In this document: one piece after another, positions 14,833 to 24,895 of the stretch
Layout: every line of letters begins with the position of its first letter
Numbering within the stretch: the stretch's first letter is position 1
NCBI GenBank assembly: GCA_038200305.1
Contig: JBBPYD010000072.1
Coordinates: 1-28,943, forward strand
Length of the DNA stretch: 28,943 nt
Reading direction: 5' to 3'
Source of the DNA: JANXXV01 sp038200305
GTDB lineage: Bacteria; Acidobacteriota; Terriglobia; Bryobacterales; Bryobacteraceae
Notes under the pieces: generated by a model
What the model saw: only the letters and a program-made list of their open reading frames with translations
Database searches by the model: none
What the model was told of the DNA's origin: nothing
Made by a program: the position numbers and the translations under genes

Positions 14833-16248
14833 CTAGTCCGAGGGCCGTTTCGTAGCCGGTCTCTCGCGTTCACGTTTCGGATCGTAGTCCGGATTGGATA
14901 CAGGCATCTGCGCTCCCACCTCCGTCCTCCACGCGCTCAAACGCTTCCGCAACTCCGCGGTTCGCGCCGCGTCCTTCTTCGAAAGGTCTTGAGTTTCGCC
15001 GGGGTCGCTTTCAAGATTGTAGAGTTCCACGCGGCCGTCTTCCAGGAATTCGATCAGTTTCCAGTTGCGGTAGCGAATAGCGCTGTAGGGCGCCGCTCCG
15101 CCAGGGTGATAATGGGGATAATGCCAGAAGATCGAATCGCGGCGCCAGTTGCGAGGCGATCCTTCCGCCCGTAGCAACGGCACGATGCTGTTCCCATCCA
15201 CATTCCTTTGCGCTCGCGCGTTCAGGCCGGCTATCTCGAGCACCGTCGAATACAGATCGGCGCCGATCACAGGCACATGGCAGACTGAACCCGGTTTCGT
15301 AACGCCGGGCCAGAATACGATGAGGGGGACCTTTACACCACCCTCGTAAGCCGATCCCTTCCCTTCCCGCAATCCGAGATTTGTGTTTGTGCTCGGCAGC
15401 CATCCTCCGTTATCTCCGGTCAGAATTACTACCGTCTTATCCGCCACGCCAGTTTCCTCAAGCGACCGCATCAAAAGCCCAACATTTTCATCGAGACTCT
15501 GGATCATCGCTGCGTACTTTGCGTTGTGCTGCGGTGCATCGGGCCGCGCCTTTTTCTCATAGCGGGCGATCACGGATTCCTTCGCCTGCAGCGGCGTATG
15601 CACGGCGTAATGCGCCAGGTACACGAAGAAGGGTTGCTCGCGATGCGCTTTGATGAAGCGCACTGCTTCGGCACGCTCGCGGTCTGTCAGATACTCGCCC
15701 GGCGGACCGTCGGTCAGCGTTTCGATCCCATAGGGAGAGAAGTAGCTGGGCGGCTGCCCGCGATGCGTACCCGCCACATTGACATCAAAACCCTGACGGT
15801 CCGGATAGAACGCGGAGGTATCTCCCGCCGGCGGCGTCAAATGCCACTTGCCAATGGAAGCGCTGATGTAGCCTGCCGGCTTCAAAGCCTCCGCGATTGT
15901 TTGCTCTTCCAGCGGCAAGTACTGGGTCCAGTCCGGCGGGCGCAGACGCGCCCAAGGATAGTTGTGTCCGGCGATCCAGTCCGTCAAATGAAGCCGGGCC
16001 GGATATTTGCCTGTCAGGAGCGCGGCCCTTGATGGTGAGCACACCGTACAGGCGGAATACGCCTGCGTAAAGCGCATTCCCGATGCCGCCAGCCGGTCGA
16101 TATTCGGCGTTTCGTAGAACTGGCTGCCATAACAGGTGAGATCCGTGGCACCGAGATCGTCGCCAACGATGAGTACAACATTCAGGCGCTCGCGGCGGCG
16201 CTGCCACAAGGCGAGCGAACCGGCCAGCAATTCACGGCGTGTGAGCAT
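14833..16248 (-). CDS. Arylsulfatase-type sulfatase
   Basis: 471 residues. The sulfatase signature CSPSR-AALLTGKYPAR starts at Cys70, the residue converted to formylglycine by anaerobic or aerobic maturation enzymes. Metal and active-site motifs are GDDLG (29-33), KWH (134-136), HYAVHTP (213-219) and TGDNGG (277-282). The N-terminus MLTRRELLAGSLALW resembles a twin-arginine signal, but the hydrophobic part is short and no AxA site follows, so export is likely but not certain. Sulfatases of this group strip sulfate esters from polysaccharides or small molecules. It is the first gene of a minus-strand run, 15 nt after the TonB receptor remnant. GGAGAG precedes the ATG. I see no sulfatase-maturating enzyme gene in the window. 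Confidence 0.93.
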   Translation of the reverse strand: MLTRRELLAGSLALWQRRRERLNVVLIVGDDLGATDLTCYGSQFYETPNIDRLAASGMRFTQAYSACTVCSPSRAALLTGKYPARLHLTDWIAGHNYPWARLRPPDWTQYLPLEEQTIAEALKPAGYISASIGKWHLTPPAGDTSAFYPDRQGFDVNVAGTHRGQPPSYFSPYGIETLTDGPPGEYLTDRERAEAVRFIKAHREQPFFVYLAHYAVHTPLQAKESVIARYEKKARPDAPQHNAKYAAMIQSLDENVGLLMRSLEETGVADKTVVILTGDNGGWLPSTNTNLGLREGKGSAYEGGVKVPLIVFWPGVTKPGSVCHVPVIGADLYSTVLEIAGLNARAQRNVDGNSIVPLLRAEGSPRNWRRDSIFWHYPHYHPGGAAPYSAIRYRNWKLIEFLEDGRVELYNLESDPGETQDLSKKDAARTAELRKRLSAWRTEVGAQMPVSNPDYDPKRERERPATKRPSD

Positions 16249-16263
16249 TCTCTCTCCGTATCA

Positions 16264-19200
16264 TCAGAAGAAATAGAACTTCAATGCAAGCTGCACCTGG
16301 CGCGAGGTCCGTTGCAGGGTCAGCGGCGCACCCTCCGATGTGATCGTCCCAAACCCGGCGATTCCGAAAGAACTATTTGGATTGTTGAATTCCGGCGTGT
16401 TGGCCAGGTTGAACGCCTCGGTTCGAAACTCGATGCGCCTCGCGCCTTCGGGGCTCAGAGGAAAGGCTTTGAACAGGGATATATCCAGTTGCTTCGTGTC
16501 CGGACCAAGGAGAATATTCCGGCCGGCGTTGCCGAACATCTGCAGGCCCGGAGTAACAAACGATTCCGTGTCGAACCATCGCTCCACCGTGCGCCGCCCA
16601 GATGGAAGCGACCCCTCTCCGATGCGGTCGGCCCGAGTACCGGACCCGATATTCAACGTGTTATTGGACGAATTGACGGTGAACGGAAGTCCGCCATAAA
16701 GACTCAGGATTCCATTCACTTGCCAGCCTTCCACTAGCTGCCGCAGGCCGCCGCTCGCACGGAACGGAAACGCATATGTCCAGCTTGCAACCGCGCGGTG
16801 ACGCACGTCGTTGTCCGAATTACCGCGATCGAGTCCGATGTTGCGGATGCCCATTACTCCGCCGAATTGTGAAGTCACGTCGATTGCGTGGCTGTAGGTG
16901 TAAGCGAATTGAAATGCCAGTCCGGACGAGAACCGGCGTTCGGCCGTCACCTGCAACCCGTGATAGCTCGAGTCGAACCGGTTCTGAATGGCCGAGATGA
17001 TATCGAAGCGCGGGAACGGACGCCGGGCGGCAAGCGCACCCGTTCCGGGCACTGGCTGGTTAATGTTCGGATAACCCTGCAGTTTCGTCCCTTTGGTCCC
17101 TACATATGCAACCGTCAGCGACAGCAATGCCGGCAACTGCCGCTGGATTGCGGCGTTCCACTGTTGGGTGTAGGGCGTGCGCGCATCGATGTCAGCCGCC
17201 CGCAAAGCACCCTGCACCGATCCCTGCGGCGGCCGGTCGAAACCCTGTTCCAGCGATCGCGCGGAAAGGAAATTGAATTGGTCGTTCGCAAACGAAGAAA
17301 CCACAAACTCCGGTGGGTTTGCGGCAAGATTGCGGGTGATGTCCCACTGCGGCGCCGAGTAATAAAGCCCATACGCAGCCCTGAACACCGTCTTTGAAGA
17401 GAACTTGTATGCCAGTCCGATCCGCGGCGAGAAGTTGTTGTTATCGGGACGCACTCCACTGCGCGGAATCCCTTCTGTACCCACCCGCGCCACGTCCTGT
17501 TTTTCCGGCACGAACTGATACATCCGGTCCGCGACCTCGGTCCACGGCCAGCCGATAAAGTTTTCATATCGGAGTCCAAGGGTCAGGGTCAGGTTGGTAC
17601 TGACTTTATAAATGTCCTGAACGTAGAAACCCAGCTCCGTGCGGCGAAACCCGCGCGTGCCGGTGAGATAACGGATTGTTCCGCTGATCGGCTTTCCCAG
17701 CAAAGCATCCGCGGCGCCAAGCCCTGTGCCGGTCCGCGCATTTGGATCCTGCGTGTAAGCTCCGCTGAAGGACATGCTCCCGCGCAGGACGTCGGACTGG
17801 AATGCATTGTAGCGCCGGCGCTGCACATCGGCGCCGAATTTCAGGGAATGCTTGCCACGAATGTAATTCACGTTATCGCTGAACTGAAGGTTATCGCTTA
17901 CAACTACAGCCGGCGAAAAGCCGTTGTCACCGAGGTCCCGCAAACCCGAAATGCTGAAGATCGACAAACCGGACGTCAGGATGTCACCGGGAATATTGCC
18001 GCCTGGAATGCCTGCTTCCGATGTTACGTATTGCCCATAGTTGATATTGAACGCCCGCAGATTCCGGCGTGTCCATCCGGCTCGCGCTTCGTTGCTCCAC
18101 GAGTTCGACAGGATGTGCGTATCGCTCGCGACCAATTGATTTACGGGCTGCGATGCCGGGCCGGGAACTGGGACCATTGCCGACCGCCGGAGCAGGCAGA
18201 AAGCTTGGCTCATCCAGTTCATCGGAGCTGTGGCTATACCGGACAAAAGCCATGTTGTGAACCGAGAAGGTCTGGTCCACCTTGAAATCAACTTTGTTCC
18301 CCGTAATACCGCGCACAGGATTGAAGAGGAAGTTATTCGCGACACTGGAACCGAGGTTCGGAAGCGGAAAAAGGTTTAGCAGGTTTCGTCCCGCGCGATC
18401 AATTCGATCCGCGGGGATTCGATTGCCGGGAAACGCGTCCCGAGTAAACTGATTCGCGCCGGTCTGGCGCTGCGTCAGCGGATCAAATAGTTTTTGCGGC
18501 GCAGCTGAAAAATTACCCACCCGGAATTCCGCCGTAGGAACGGTACTGATTAAGGTCTGGGCCTGCCGGACGCGCAGCCCTTCATAACTCAGGAAGAAGA
18601 AAGTCTTTTTCTCGTGCCGCCACGGCAGTAGAGGGCCGCCCAGCGTACCTCCAAACTGATTCTGCTTGAACGGTGGAATCGGATCGGCGGGACGATCGAA
18701 GTAATTTTTGGCGTCGAGAGCGGAGTTCCGAAAAAACTCGAAAAGGTTTCCATGGAAATCTTTACTGCCGGATTTATAAATCAGATTCACGGTTCCTCCT
18801 CCACCGCGGCCGAACTGCGCGTCGGAAACGGACGATTCAACGCGGAACTCCGCGATTGCATCCACGGACGGAAAAATCAGGATGCCAAGCCCGTTATGGT
18901 TCTCCGTATTGCTGATGCCGTCCACCAGATAGTTGTTTTCCTCAAGGCGCATGCCGTTCACCGAGTTTCCGGTTACGCCACGCTTCATCGTGATAGGACT
19001 TCCGGTGGTTTGCGTCTGCGCCGGCATCACACCCGCCGAGAGCTGCAACAACTGAGAAAAGTTTCGTCCGTTCAGCGGCAGGTCTTTAATCGATTTTTCA
19101 GTCCTCAAATTGGACAGCGTGCTCGACTCGGTCTGCAGCAGCGGTGTTGCTTCGACAACGTTGACTTCCTGCGTGATCGCTCCGATCTTGAGATCGAAAT

Positions 19201-19513
19201 CGACGGCGGCACGCTGGGATACGTCGAGTTGAAGACGCTTTGCCTCTTTCTCGAACCCTTGCGCTGAAACCGTAACGACGTACTCGCCGGGCCGCAACGG
19301 CGGCGACACGTAGAGCCCCTGGTTGCTGGTTTCGAGCTCTATCGCCTGATTCGTGGCGGCGTTCGTTATGACGACTCGCGCATTCGGCAGCAGCCCGCCT
19401 GAGGAGTCCCGGACGATTCCCGTGAGGGTACCCGAATCAACCTGTGCGAGTGCCACAAACCCGAAGACGAGCAGAAGCAGCAACAGAGCTATCCCGACGA
19501 AAGAATGGCGCAT
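16264..19513 (-). pseudogene. Oar-like TonB-dependent receptor split by a single-base frameshift
   Basis: About 1,083 codons in all. The start is the ATG at 19511-19513, preceded by GAGG and opening a signal peptide (MRHSFVGIALLLLLLVFGFVALA). A carboxypeptidase-regulatory-like domain (about 25-110: GTLTGIVRDSSGGLLPNA ... GEYVVTVSAQGF) is followed by a plug domain (LPLNGRNFSQLLQLS; NYLVDGISNTENHNG) and the barrel. After about residue 447 the frame is lost. The remaining barrel of about 635 residues is intact in the other frame and ends in LALKFYFF, the terminal-Phe signal of outer membrane barrels. Reading G-P-V-P-G-P across the junction requires removing one base from the GGG run at 18170-18172. 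Such receptors import oligosaccharides or metabolites. A sequencing error is a real alternative. Confidence 0.85.
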
Positions 19514-19607
19514 GAGACAAACCTCAGGGGTTGAGTATATCGTAAGGTTGCAATGGCTGGTATTTCGCGATTTCTGTTGGATCGCTTCGGGTAAACTGAG
19601 AGAGCTA

Positions 19608-21935
19608 ATGAAAACACTTCGTCGTGTTGGAGTGCTGGGCGCCGGAACCATGGGCTCACGCATTGCAGCCCATTTTGCGAACGCGGGCGTTCCCGCATTG
19701 CTGCTGGATATTGTTCTACCCAACGTGCCTGACCGGAACGCAGCCGCTAAGAAAGGTATCGAGACGGCGGCAAAACAGAAGCCGGCCGGATTCTACACTG
19801 ACGAAGCGATCGCGCTGGTGAAGCCGGGCAACTTTGAGGACAATTTGAGCGAACTGGCCGGTTGCGGCTGGATCATTGAAGCGGTTACAGAGAATCTGGA
19901 AATCAAGCGCGCATTGTGGCGCAAGGTGGAGAGTATCCGCAAGCCTGATGCGATTCTGTCCACCAATACAAGCGGAATCCCGCTGGCCCGGATCTCCGAC
20001 GGATTCTCCGCCGGCTTCCGCAGCCATTTTCTGGGGACGCATTTTTTCAACCCTCCGCGGTATCTCCATTTAGCGGAAGTGATTCCAGGGGCGAACACGG
20101 ATCCGGCTGTGATCCAGTTCGTCTCCGAATTCTGCGATCGCCATTTGGGGAAAGGTGTGGTGCTCTGCAAAGACACGCCGAATTTCATCGCAAACCGCAT
20201 TGGCAGCTTCTTCGGCGCAACTGTCTATAAGACGATGCTGGCGGGCGATTACACCATTGAAGAAGTGGATACGCTTACGGGGCAGTTGATCGGCATTCCG
20301 AAGAGCGCCAGCTTCCGTTTGCTCGACATCGTGGGCCTGGATGTCTGGGCGTTTGTGGCTCAGAATCTTTATCACGCCGTGCCGCACGATCCATGGCGCG
20401 AGCGGTTTCTTCCTCCTCCGTTTCTGAATCAGATGATGGAGCGTGGCTGGCTGGGCGAGAAGACGGGTCAGGGATTCTACAAGCGAGTGGGCAAGGACCG
20501 TGACATTCACGCCATCGACTGGAAGACGCTGGAATATCATCCGGCAGCAAAGCCGAAGTTTCCATCTGTGGAAGCGGCAAAGGCGATTGAGGATCTTCCG
20601 CAGCGTCTACGAATGCTGAGGGCGGCTAACGATCGCGCGGGAACGTTCTTATGGAAGCTGTTTGCCGATCTCTTCCAATACGCATCGGAAATGATTCCCG
20701 AGATTTCTGATCGCGTGGTGGAAATCGACCGGGCGATGCGTTGGGGTTACGCGAATCAACTGGGACCATTTGAGCTTTGGGACGCACTGGGATTCGTGGA
20801 AACTTGTAAACGGATGCAGAACGAAGGCATCACGCTGGCGCCGTCGATTGTGAAGATGCTGGAATCAGGCGCGCATTCGTTCTACCGGGCCGCGGATGCA
20901 AACCGTCAGCCGCACACCGAGTACTTCGATCTGATGCGGGGTGAGTACAGACAGCTTGAAAATCGTCCGGGCATTCTGGTGCTTTCAGACGTGAAGCGGG
21001 CGCGAGGCGTGGTGGAGAAGAATGCCGGGGCATCGCTCATTGACGTTGGAGATGGCGTGTTGTGCCTTGAGTTTCACAGCAAGATGAACTCGCTTGGGCA
21101 GGACGCGGTATCGATGATTCATGCGGGCTTGGACCAGACCGAGCGTAATTTCACCGCGATGATCATCGCAAACGAGGGTGAGAACTTCAGCGTCGGCGCG
21201 AACTTGATGATGGTGCTGCTGGCCGCGCAAGAAGGCGATTGGGACGAGTTGAACCAAGCGATTCACCGGTTTCAGCAGGCGAGCATGGCGCTGAAATATG
21301 CCGCCAAGCCTGTGGTGGCTGCGCCGTTCGGAATGGCGTTCGGAGGCGGGTGCGAGTTCGTTCTGCATTCCACTCGCGCGCAGGCTGCGGCGGAACTCTA
21401 CATGGGATTGGTGGAGGTGGGCGTCGGATTGATTCCCGGTGGTGGCGGGTGCAAAGAGATGCTGCTGCGGCTGAAAGATCCCCGGCGCGTGTTTGAGCTG
21501 ATCGGCTATGCCAAGGTTTCCACCAGCGCGGAAGATGCACGCAAGCTGAGACTGCTGCACAAGGCCGACCGCATCTCCATGAACAAGGAACGGCTGATTG
21601 AGGACGCCAAGGATCTCGCTTTATCGCTCGCCAAGGATTACACGCCGGGCGCTCCCCGCACTGATATCAAGGTGTCCGGTCAAAGTGGTTTTGCGATGAT
21701 GAAGCTGGGTGCCTGGGCAATGCGGCAGGGGCGATTCATCTCAGATCACGATGTGCTGATCGCGGAGAAACTGGCGAACGTTCTGAGCGGCGGCCGCCTC
21801 ACGGGCGAGCCTGTGGTTTCCGAGCAGTACCTATTGGACCTGGAGCGCGAAGCTTTTTTGAGCCTCTGTGGGCATCCGAAAACGCAGGAACGCATTCAGC
21901 ACATGCTGAAGACAGGCAAGCCGCTGAGGAACTAA
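19608..21935 (+). CDS. fadN: 3-hydroxyacyl-CoA dehydrogenase/enoyl-CoA hydratase fusion, FadN type
   Basis: 775 residues from the ATG at 19608, preceded by GAGAG and chosen because it opens the Rossmann fold. Two steps of fatty-acid beta-oxidation are on one chain: hydration of 2-enoyl-CoA and NAD+-dependent oxidation of 3-hydroxyacyl-CoA. The dehydrogenase half comes first (VGVLGAGTMGSRIAAHFANAG, GxGxxG at 11-16; catalytic His near 145 in THFFNPPRY; second helical domain to about 460). The hydratase/crotonase half follows (about 468-665), with the oxyanion-hole region GMAFGGGCEF near 575 and Glu603 in GLVEVGVGLIPGGGG. This order is opposite to E. coli FadB and matches Bacillus FadN (about 790 residues). 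It begins a + strand operon with thiolase 10 nt downstream. It is divergent from the receptor gene over 94 nt. Confidence 0.92.
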   Translation: MKTLRRVGVLGAGTMGSRIAAHFANAGVPALLLDIVLPNVPDRNAAAKKGIETAAKQKPAGFYTDEAIALVKPGNFEDNLSELAGCGWIIEAVTENLEIKRALWRKVESIRKPDAILSTNTSGIPLARISDGFSAGFRSHFLGTHFFNPPRYLHLAEVIPGANTDPAVIQFVSEFCDRHLGKGVVLCKDTPNFIANRIGSFFGATVYKTMLAGDYTIEEVDTLTGQLIGIPKSASFRLLDIVGLDVWAFVAQNLYHAVPHDPWRERFLPPPFLNQMMERGWLGEKTGQGFYKRVGKDRDIHAIDWKTLEYHPAAKPKFPSVEAAKAIEDLPQRLRMLRAANDRAGTFLWKLFADLFQYASEMIPEISDRVVEIDRAMRWGYANQLGPFELWDALGFVETCKRMQNEGITLAPSIVKMLESGAHSFYRAADANRQPHTEYFDLMRGEYRQLENRPGILVLSDVKRARGVVEKNAGASLIDVGDGVLCLEFHSKMNSLGQDAVSMIHAGLDQTERNFTAMIIANEGENFSVGANLMMVLLAAQEGDWDELNQAIHRFQQASMALKYAAKPVVAAPFGMAFGGGCEFVLHSTRAQAAAELYMGLVEVGVGLIPGGGGCKEMLLRLKDPRRVFELIGYAKVSTSAEDARKLRLLHKADRISMNKERLIEDAKDLALSLAKDYTPGAPRTDIKVSGQSGFAMMKLGAWAMRQGRFISDHDVLIAEKLANVLSGGRLTGEPVVSEQYLLDLEREAFLSLCGHPKTQERIQHMLKTGKPLRN

Positions 21936-21945
21936 AGGAACATCC

Positions 21946-23112
21946 ATGGAAGAAGCTGTTGTGATTGACTGCCTGCGCACGGCCGTGGGGAAATCGGGAC
22001 GCGGAACGCTAAAGAACACGCGGCCGGACGACATGGCAGCCGCCGTGATGCGAAAGCTGCTTGAGAAGTATCCCGGCGTGCCGAAAGACGAAGTGGACGA
22101 TGTGATTCTGGGCTGCGCGATGCCGGAAGCCGAGGCGGGCATGAACATCGCGCGCATTGCGGCTCTGCGTGCGGGCCTGCCTGATGTAGTACCCGGCGTG
22201 ACCATTAATCGTTTCTGCTCATCGGGCCTGCAATCGATTGCGATGGCGTCGGATCGCATCCGATCCGGCAGCGCGCAAATCATTCTGGCGGGCGGCGCTG
22301 AATCCATGAGCTTGATCCCAATGGCGGGAAATAAGTTTGCGCCGAACCCATGGTTCGTTGATAACCATCCGCAGATCTATATGGGCATGGGGCTCACAGC
22401 GGAGCAAGTGCAACGGAAGTACAATATCAGCCGGGAAGACCAGGACCGGTTCAGCTATCGCAGCCATCAGAATGCGCTGCATGCGCAGGCAGAGGGAAAG
22501 TTCAACGAGGAGATTGTCCCGCTAGAAGTAGACACGGTTACAGTGGACGGCGATACGAAAACGGTGTTTCAGAAAGACGAGGGCCCACGCGCCGATACTT
22601 CGCTGGAAGCACTTGCGAAACTGAAGCCGGTATTTCAAGCGGACGGCTCTGTGACGGCTGGCAACTCTTCGCAGACTAGTGACGGCGCGGCGGCGGCGCT
22701 AGTGATGTCGGCATCGAAGGCTCGCGAACTGGGGTTGAAGCCGATGGCTCGATTTGTCAGTTTCGCGGCGGTGGGCGTGCCTCCGGAGATCATGGGCATC
22801 GGGCCCGCCGTGGCGATCCCAAAAGCACTTGCCTTGGCGGGTCTGAAGCTGGATAACATCGGCGTGATTGAGTTGAATGAAGCGTTCGCCGTGCAGGCGC
22901 TCGCGGTGATCCGGCAAGCGAGGCTCGACATGGATAGAGTGAACGTAAATGGCGGCGCGATCGCACTAGGGCATCCACTTGGATGCACGGGGGCCAAGCT
23001 GACGGCTACTTTGCTGCGTGAGATGAAGCGGCGCAAATCGAGATATGGCATGGTGACCATGTGCGTGGGCGGCGGCCAGGGTGCGGCCGGAATTTTCGAA
23101 TCGTTGAATTAA
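21946..23112 (+). CDS. fadA: Acetyl-CoA acyltransferase (3-ketoacyl-CoA thiolase)
   Basis: 388 residues, typical length. It cleaves 3-ketoacyl-CoA to acetyl-CoA and a chain shortened by two carbons. Nucleophile Cys91 in NRFCSSGLQ, GHPLGCTGAK with His343, and the acid/base Cys373 in TMCVGGGQGAAGIF are all present, as is NEAFA. The ribosome binding site AAAGGAA (21934-21940) overlaps the upstream stop codon, so translation of the first two operon genes is likely coupled. It is followed 10 nt later by the acyl-CoA dehydrogenase gene. In this context it works in beta-oxidation rather than in the biosynthetic acetoacetyl-CoA reaction. Confidence 0.94.
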   Translation: MEEAVVIDCLRTAVGKSGRGTLKNTRPDDMAAAVMRKLLEKYPGVPKDEVDDVILGCAMPEAEAGMNIARIAALRAGLPDVVPGVTINRFCSSGLQSIAMASDRIRSGSAQIILAGGAESMSLIPMAGNKFAPNPWFVDNHPQIYMGMGLTAEQVQRKYNISREDQDRFSYRSHQNALHAQAEGKFNEEIVPLEVDTVTVDGDTKTVFQKDEGPRADTSLEALAKLKPVFQADGSVTAGNSSQTSDGAAAALVMSASKARELGLKPMARFVSFAAVGVPPEIMGIGPAVAIPKALALAGLKLDNIGVIELNEAFAVQALAVIRQARLDMDRVNVNGGAIALGHPLGCTGAKLTATLLREMKRRKSRYGMVTMCVGGGQGAAGIFESLN

Positions 23113-23122
23113 GAGGCTTCAA

Positions 23123-24895
23123 ATGGCAACTACTACCGTGGCTTTACCAAGATCGAAAGGCGGCGCGTTTCTGCTGGAGCAGCGCCGGCCGGAGGAGATC
23201 TTCACTCCCGAAGACTTCACTGACGAACATCGCGCGATTGCGAAGACAACGGAGGACTTCTGGAACAACGAAGTTGTGCCGAATCTGGAAGCGATTCAAC
23301 ATCAGGAGCCCGGCGTTGCCGTGGGCGTGCTGAAGAAGTCCGCCGAGCTTGGGCTTACCGCCGTAATTGTGCCGGAGCGATTCGGCGGCATGGAGATGGA
23401 TCTCACGTCGGCGATGGTGGTGGCCGAGGGAATAGCAAAGGACGGATCGTACTCGGCGTGGCACGGGGCGCACGCGGGCATCGGAACCATGCCGGTGTTG
23501 CTGTATGGCACGGAAGAGCAGAAGGAAAAATATCTGACCAAGCTGGCATCGGCCGAGATGATTGGTGCCTATTGCTTGAGTGAGCCGCAGGCAGGATCGG
23601 ACGCATTAGCGGCACGGACGCGCGCGGACCTGAGCGCGGATGGCACGCATTACGTTTTGAATGGCCAGAAGATGTGGATCACCAACGGGGGTGCGGCGGA
23701 TCTGTACACCGTGTTCGCGAAGATCGGCGGCGACAAGTTCACCGCCTTCCTGGTGGAACGTGCCTTTTCGGGCGTGAGCCCTGGGGCCGAAGAGAAGAAG
23801 ATGGGCATCAAGGGAAGTTCCACCACGGCGCTCTATCTGGACAATGTGAAAGTGCCCGTGGAGAACGTGCTCGGCGAGATTGGCCGCGGACACATTATCG
23901 CGTTCAACATCCTGAACCTTGGGCGCCTGAAGCTAGGGCCGTTTGCGGTGGGCGGATGCAAGAACGTGATCAATGTTTGTCTAAAGCACGCAAAGGAACG
24001 CAAGGCATTCGGCAAATCCATCGCGGAGTTCGGCATGATCCAGCACAAGCTGGCCGAGATGGCGATCCGGACTTATGCGGCGGAGACGATGAGCTACCGC
24101 GTGGTGGGTCTGATTGACAGCGAGTTGACCGGCTTCTCATGGAGCGATCCCGACGCCTCGAAGAGGATGCTGAAGGCGGTGGAAGAGTACGCGGCAGAGT
24201 GCTCCTACATCAAGGTGTTCGCTTCGGAGGCGCTGGACTACGTGGTGGATGAGGGCGTGCAAATTCACGGCGGCTACGGCTTCCATCAGGACTACGCGGT
24301 GGAGCGGGCGTACCGGGATTCGCGGATCAACCGCATCTTTGAAGGCACGAACGAGATCAATCGCTTGCTTGCGACGGGAATGCTGCTGAAGCGGGCGCAG
24401 CGCGGGCAATTGCCGCTGGTGGAGGCGGTGAAGAAGTTGCAAGCGGAACTGCTTGCAGGTCCATCGTTCGGCGGTGATGGCTCTGAAACCGAAGAGGCCA
24501 GGCTGGTGGCGAATGCGAAGAAAGTGGGATTACTGATCCTCGGGGTGGCCTATCAGCGGTTCCTCACGGCGATTGAGGAGCAGCAGGAAGTGATGGCGGG
24601 CATCACGGATGTGCTGATGAATGCTTTCGCGATGGAGTCTGTTTATCTTCGTACGCAGAAGCTGGGATCGAAGGGAACGAATGCCGCGGCGATGTCGGCG
24701 GTATTTGTGCGAGAGGCGATGGAGCAGATCGAAGCGGCATCTCGAACGGTACTGGCGGGTTGCGCCGAAGGGGACAGCCTGCGGACGAATCTGGCGGTGC
24801 TGAAACGCTTGACGAAGTTTGAACCGGTGAACGCGATTGAGCTGCGCCGCGGGATTGCGAAGAGACTGTTGGAGGCGGGACGGTACGCCGTCTAG
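23123..24895 (+). CDS. fadE: Acyl-CoA dehydrogenase, long-chain type with C-terminal extension
   Basis: 590 residues, about 200 longer than medium-chain enzymes, like VLCAD and Bacillus FadE. It catalyses the first, FAD-dependent step of beta-oxidation. Seen: YCLSEPQAGSD (150-160) and MWITNG (184-189) of the middle beta domain, KERKAFGKSIAEF (291-303), QIHGGYGFHQDYAVERAYRD (380-399) and the catalytic-base motif RIFEGTNEI with Glu407. The extra domain from about 440 to 590 is helical and should pack as a fourth domain. Third gene of the fad operon, 10 nt after fadA, with AGAGG before the ATG. Electrons would go to an electron-transfer flavoprotein not found in this window. Confidence 0.94.
   Translation: MATTTVALPRSKGGAFLLEQRRPEEIFTPEDFTDEHRAIAKTTEDFWNNEVVPNLEAIQHQEPGVAVGVLKKSAELGLTAVIVPERFGGMEMDLTSAMVVAEGIAKDGSYSAWHGAHAGIGTMPVLLYGTEEQKEKYLTKLASAEMIGAYCLSEPQAGSDALAARTRADLSADGTHYVLNGQKMWITNGGAADLYTVFAKIGGDKFTAFLVERAFSGVSPGAEEKKMGIKGSSTTALYLDNVKVPVENVLGEIGRGHIIAFNILNLGRLKLGPFAVGGCKNVINVCLKHAKERKAFGKSIAEFGMIQHKLAEMAIRTYAAETMSYRVVGLIDSELTGFSWSDPDASKRMLKAVEEYAAECSYIKVFASEALDYVVDEGVQIHGGYGFHQDYAVERAYRDSRINRIFEGTNEINRLLATGMLLKRAQRGQLPLVEAVKKLQAELLAGPSFGGDGSETEEARLVANAKKVGLLILGVAYQRFLTAIEEQQEVMAGITDVLMNAFAMESVYLRTQKLGSKGTNAAAMSAVFVREAMEQIEAASRTVLAGCAEGDSLRTNLAVLKRLTKFEPVNAIELRRGIAKRLLEAGRYAV

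Noticed and set aside
17984..18345. Two overlapping independent genes in place of one TonB receptor
   Set aside because: The overlapping ends have no family similarity, while plug and barrel join in register after removal of one base. One broken gene explains the data better.
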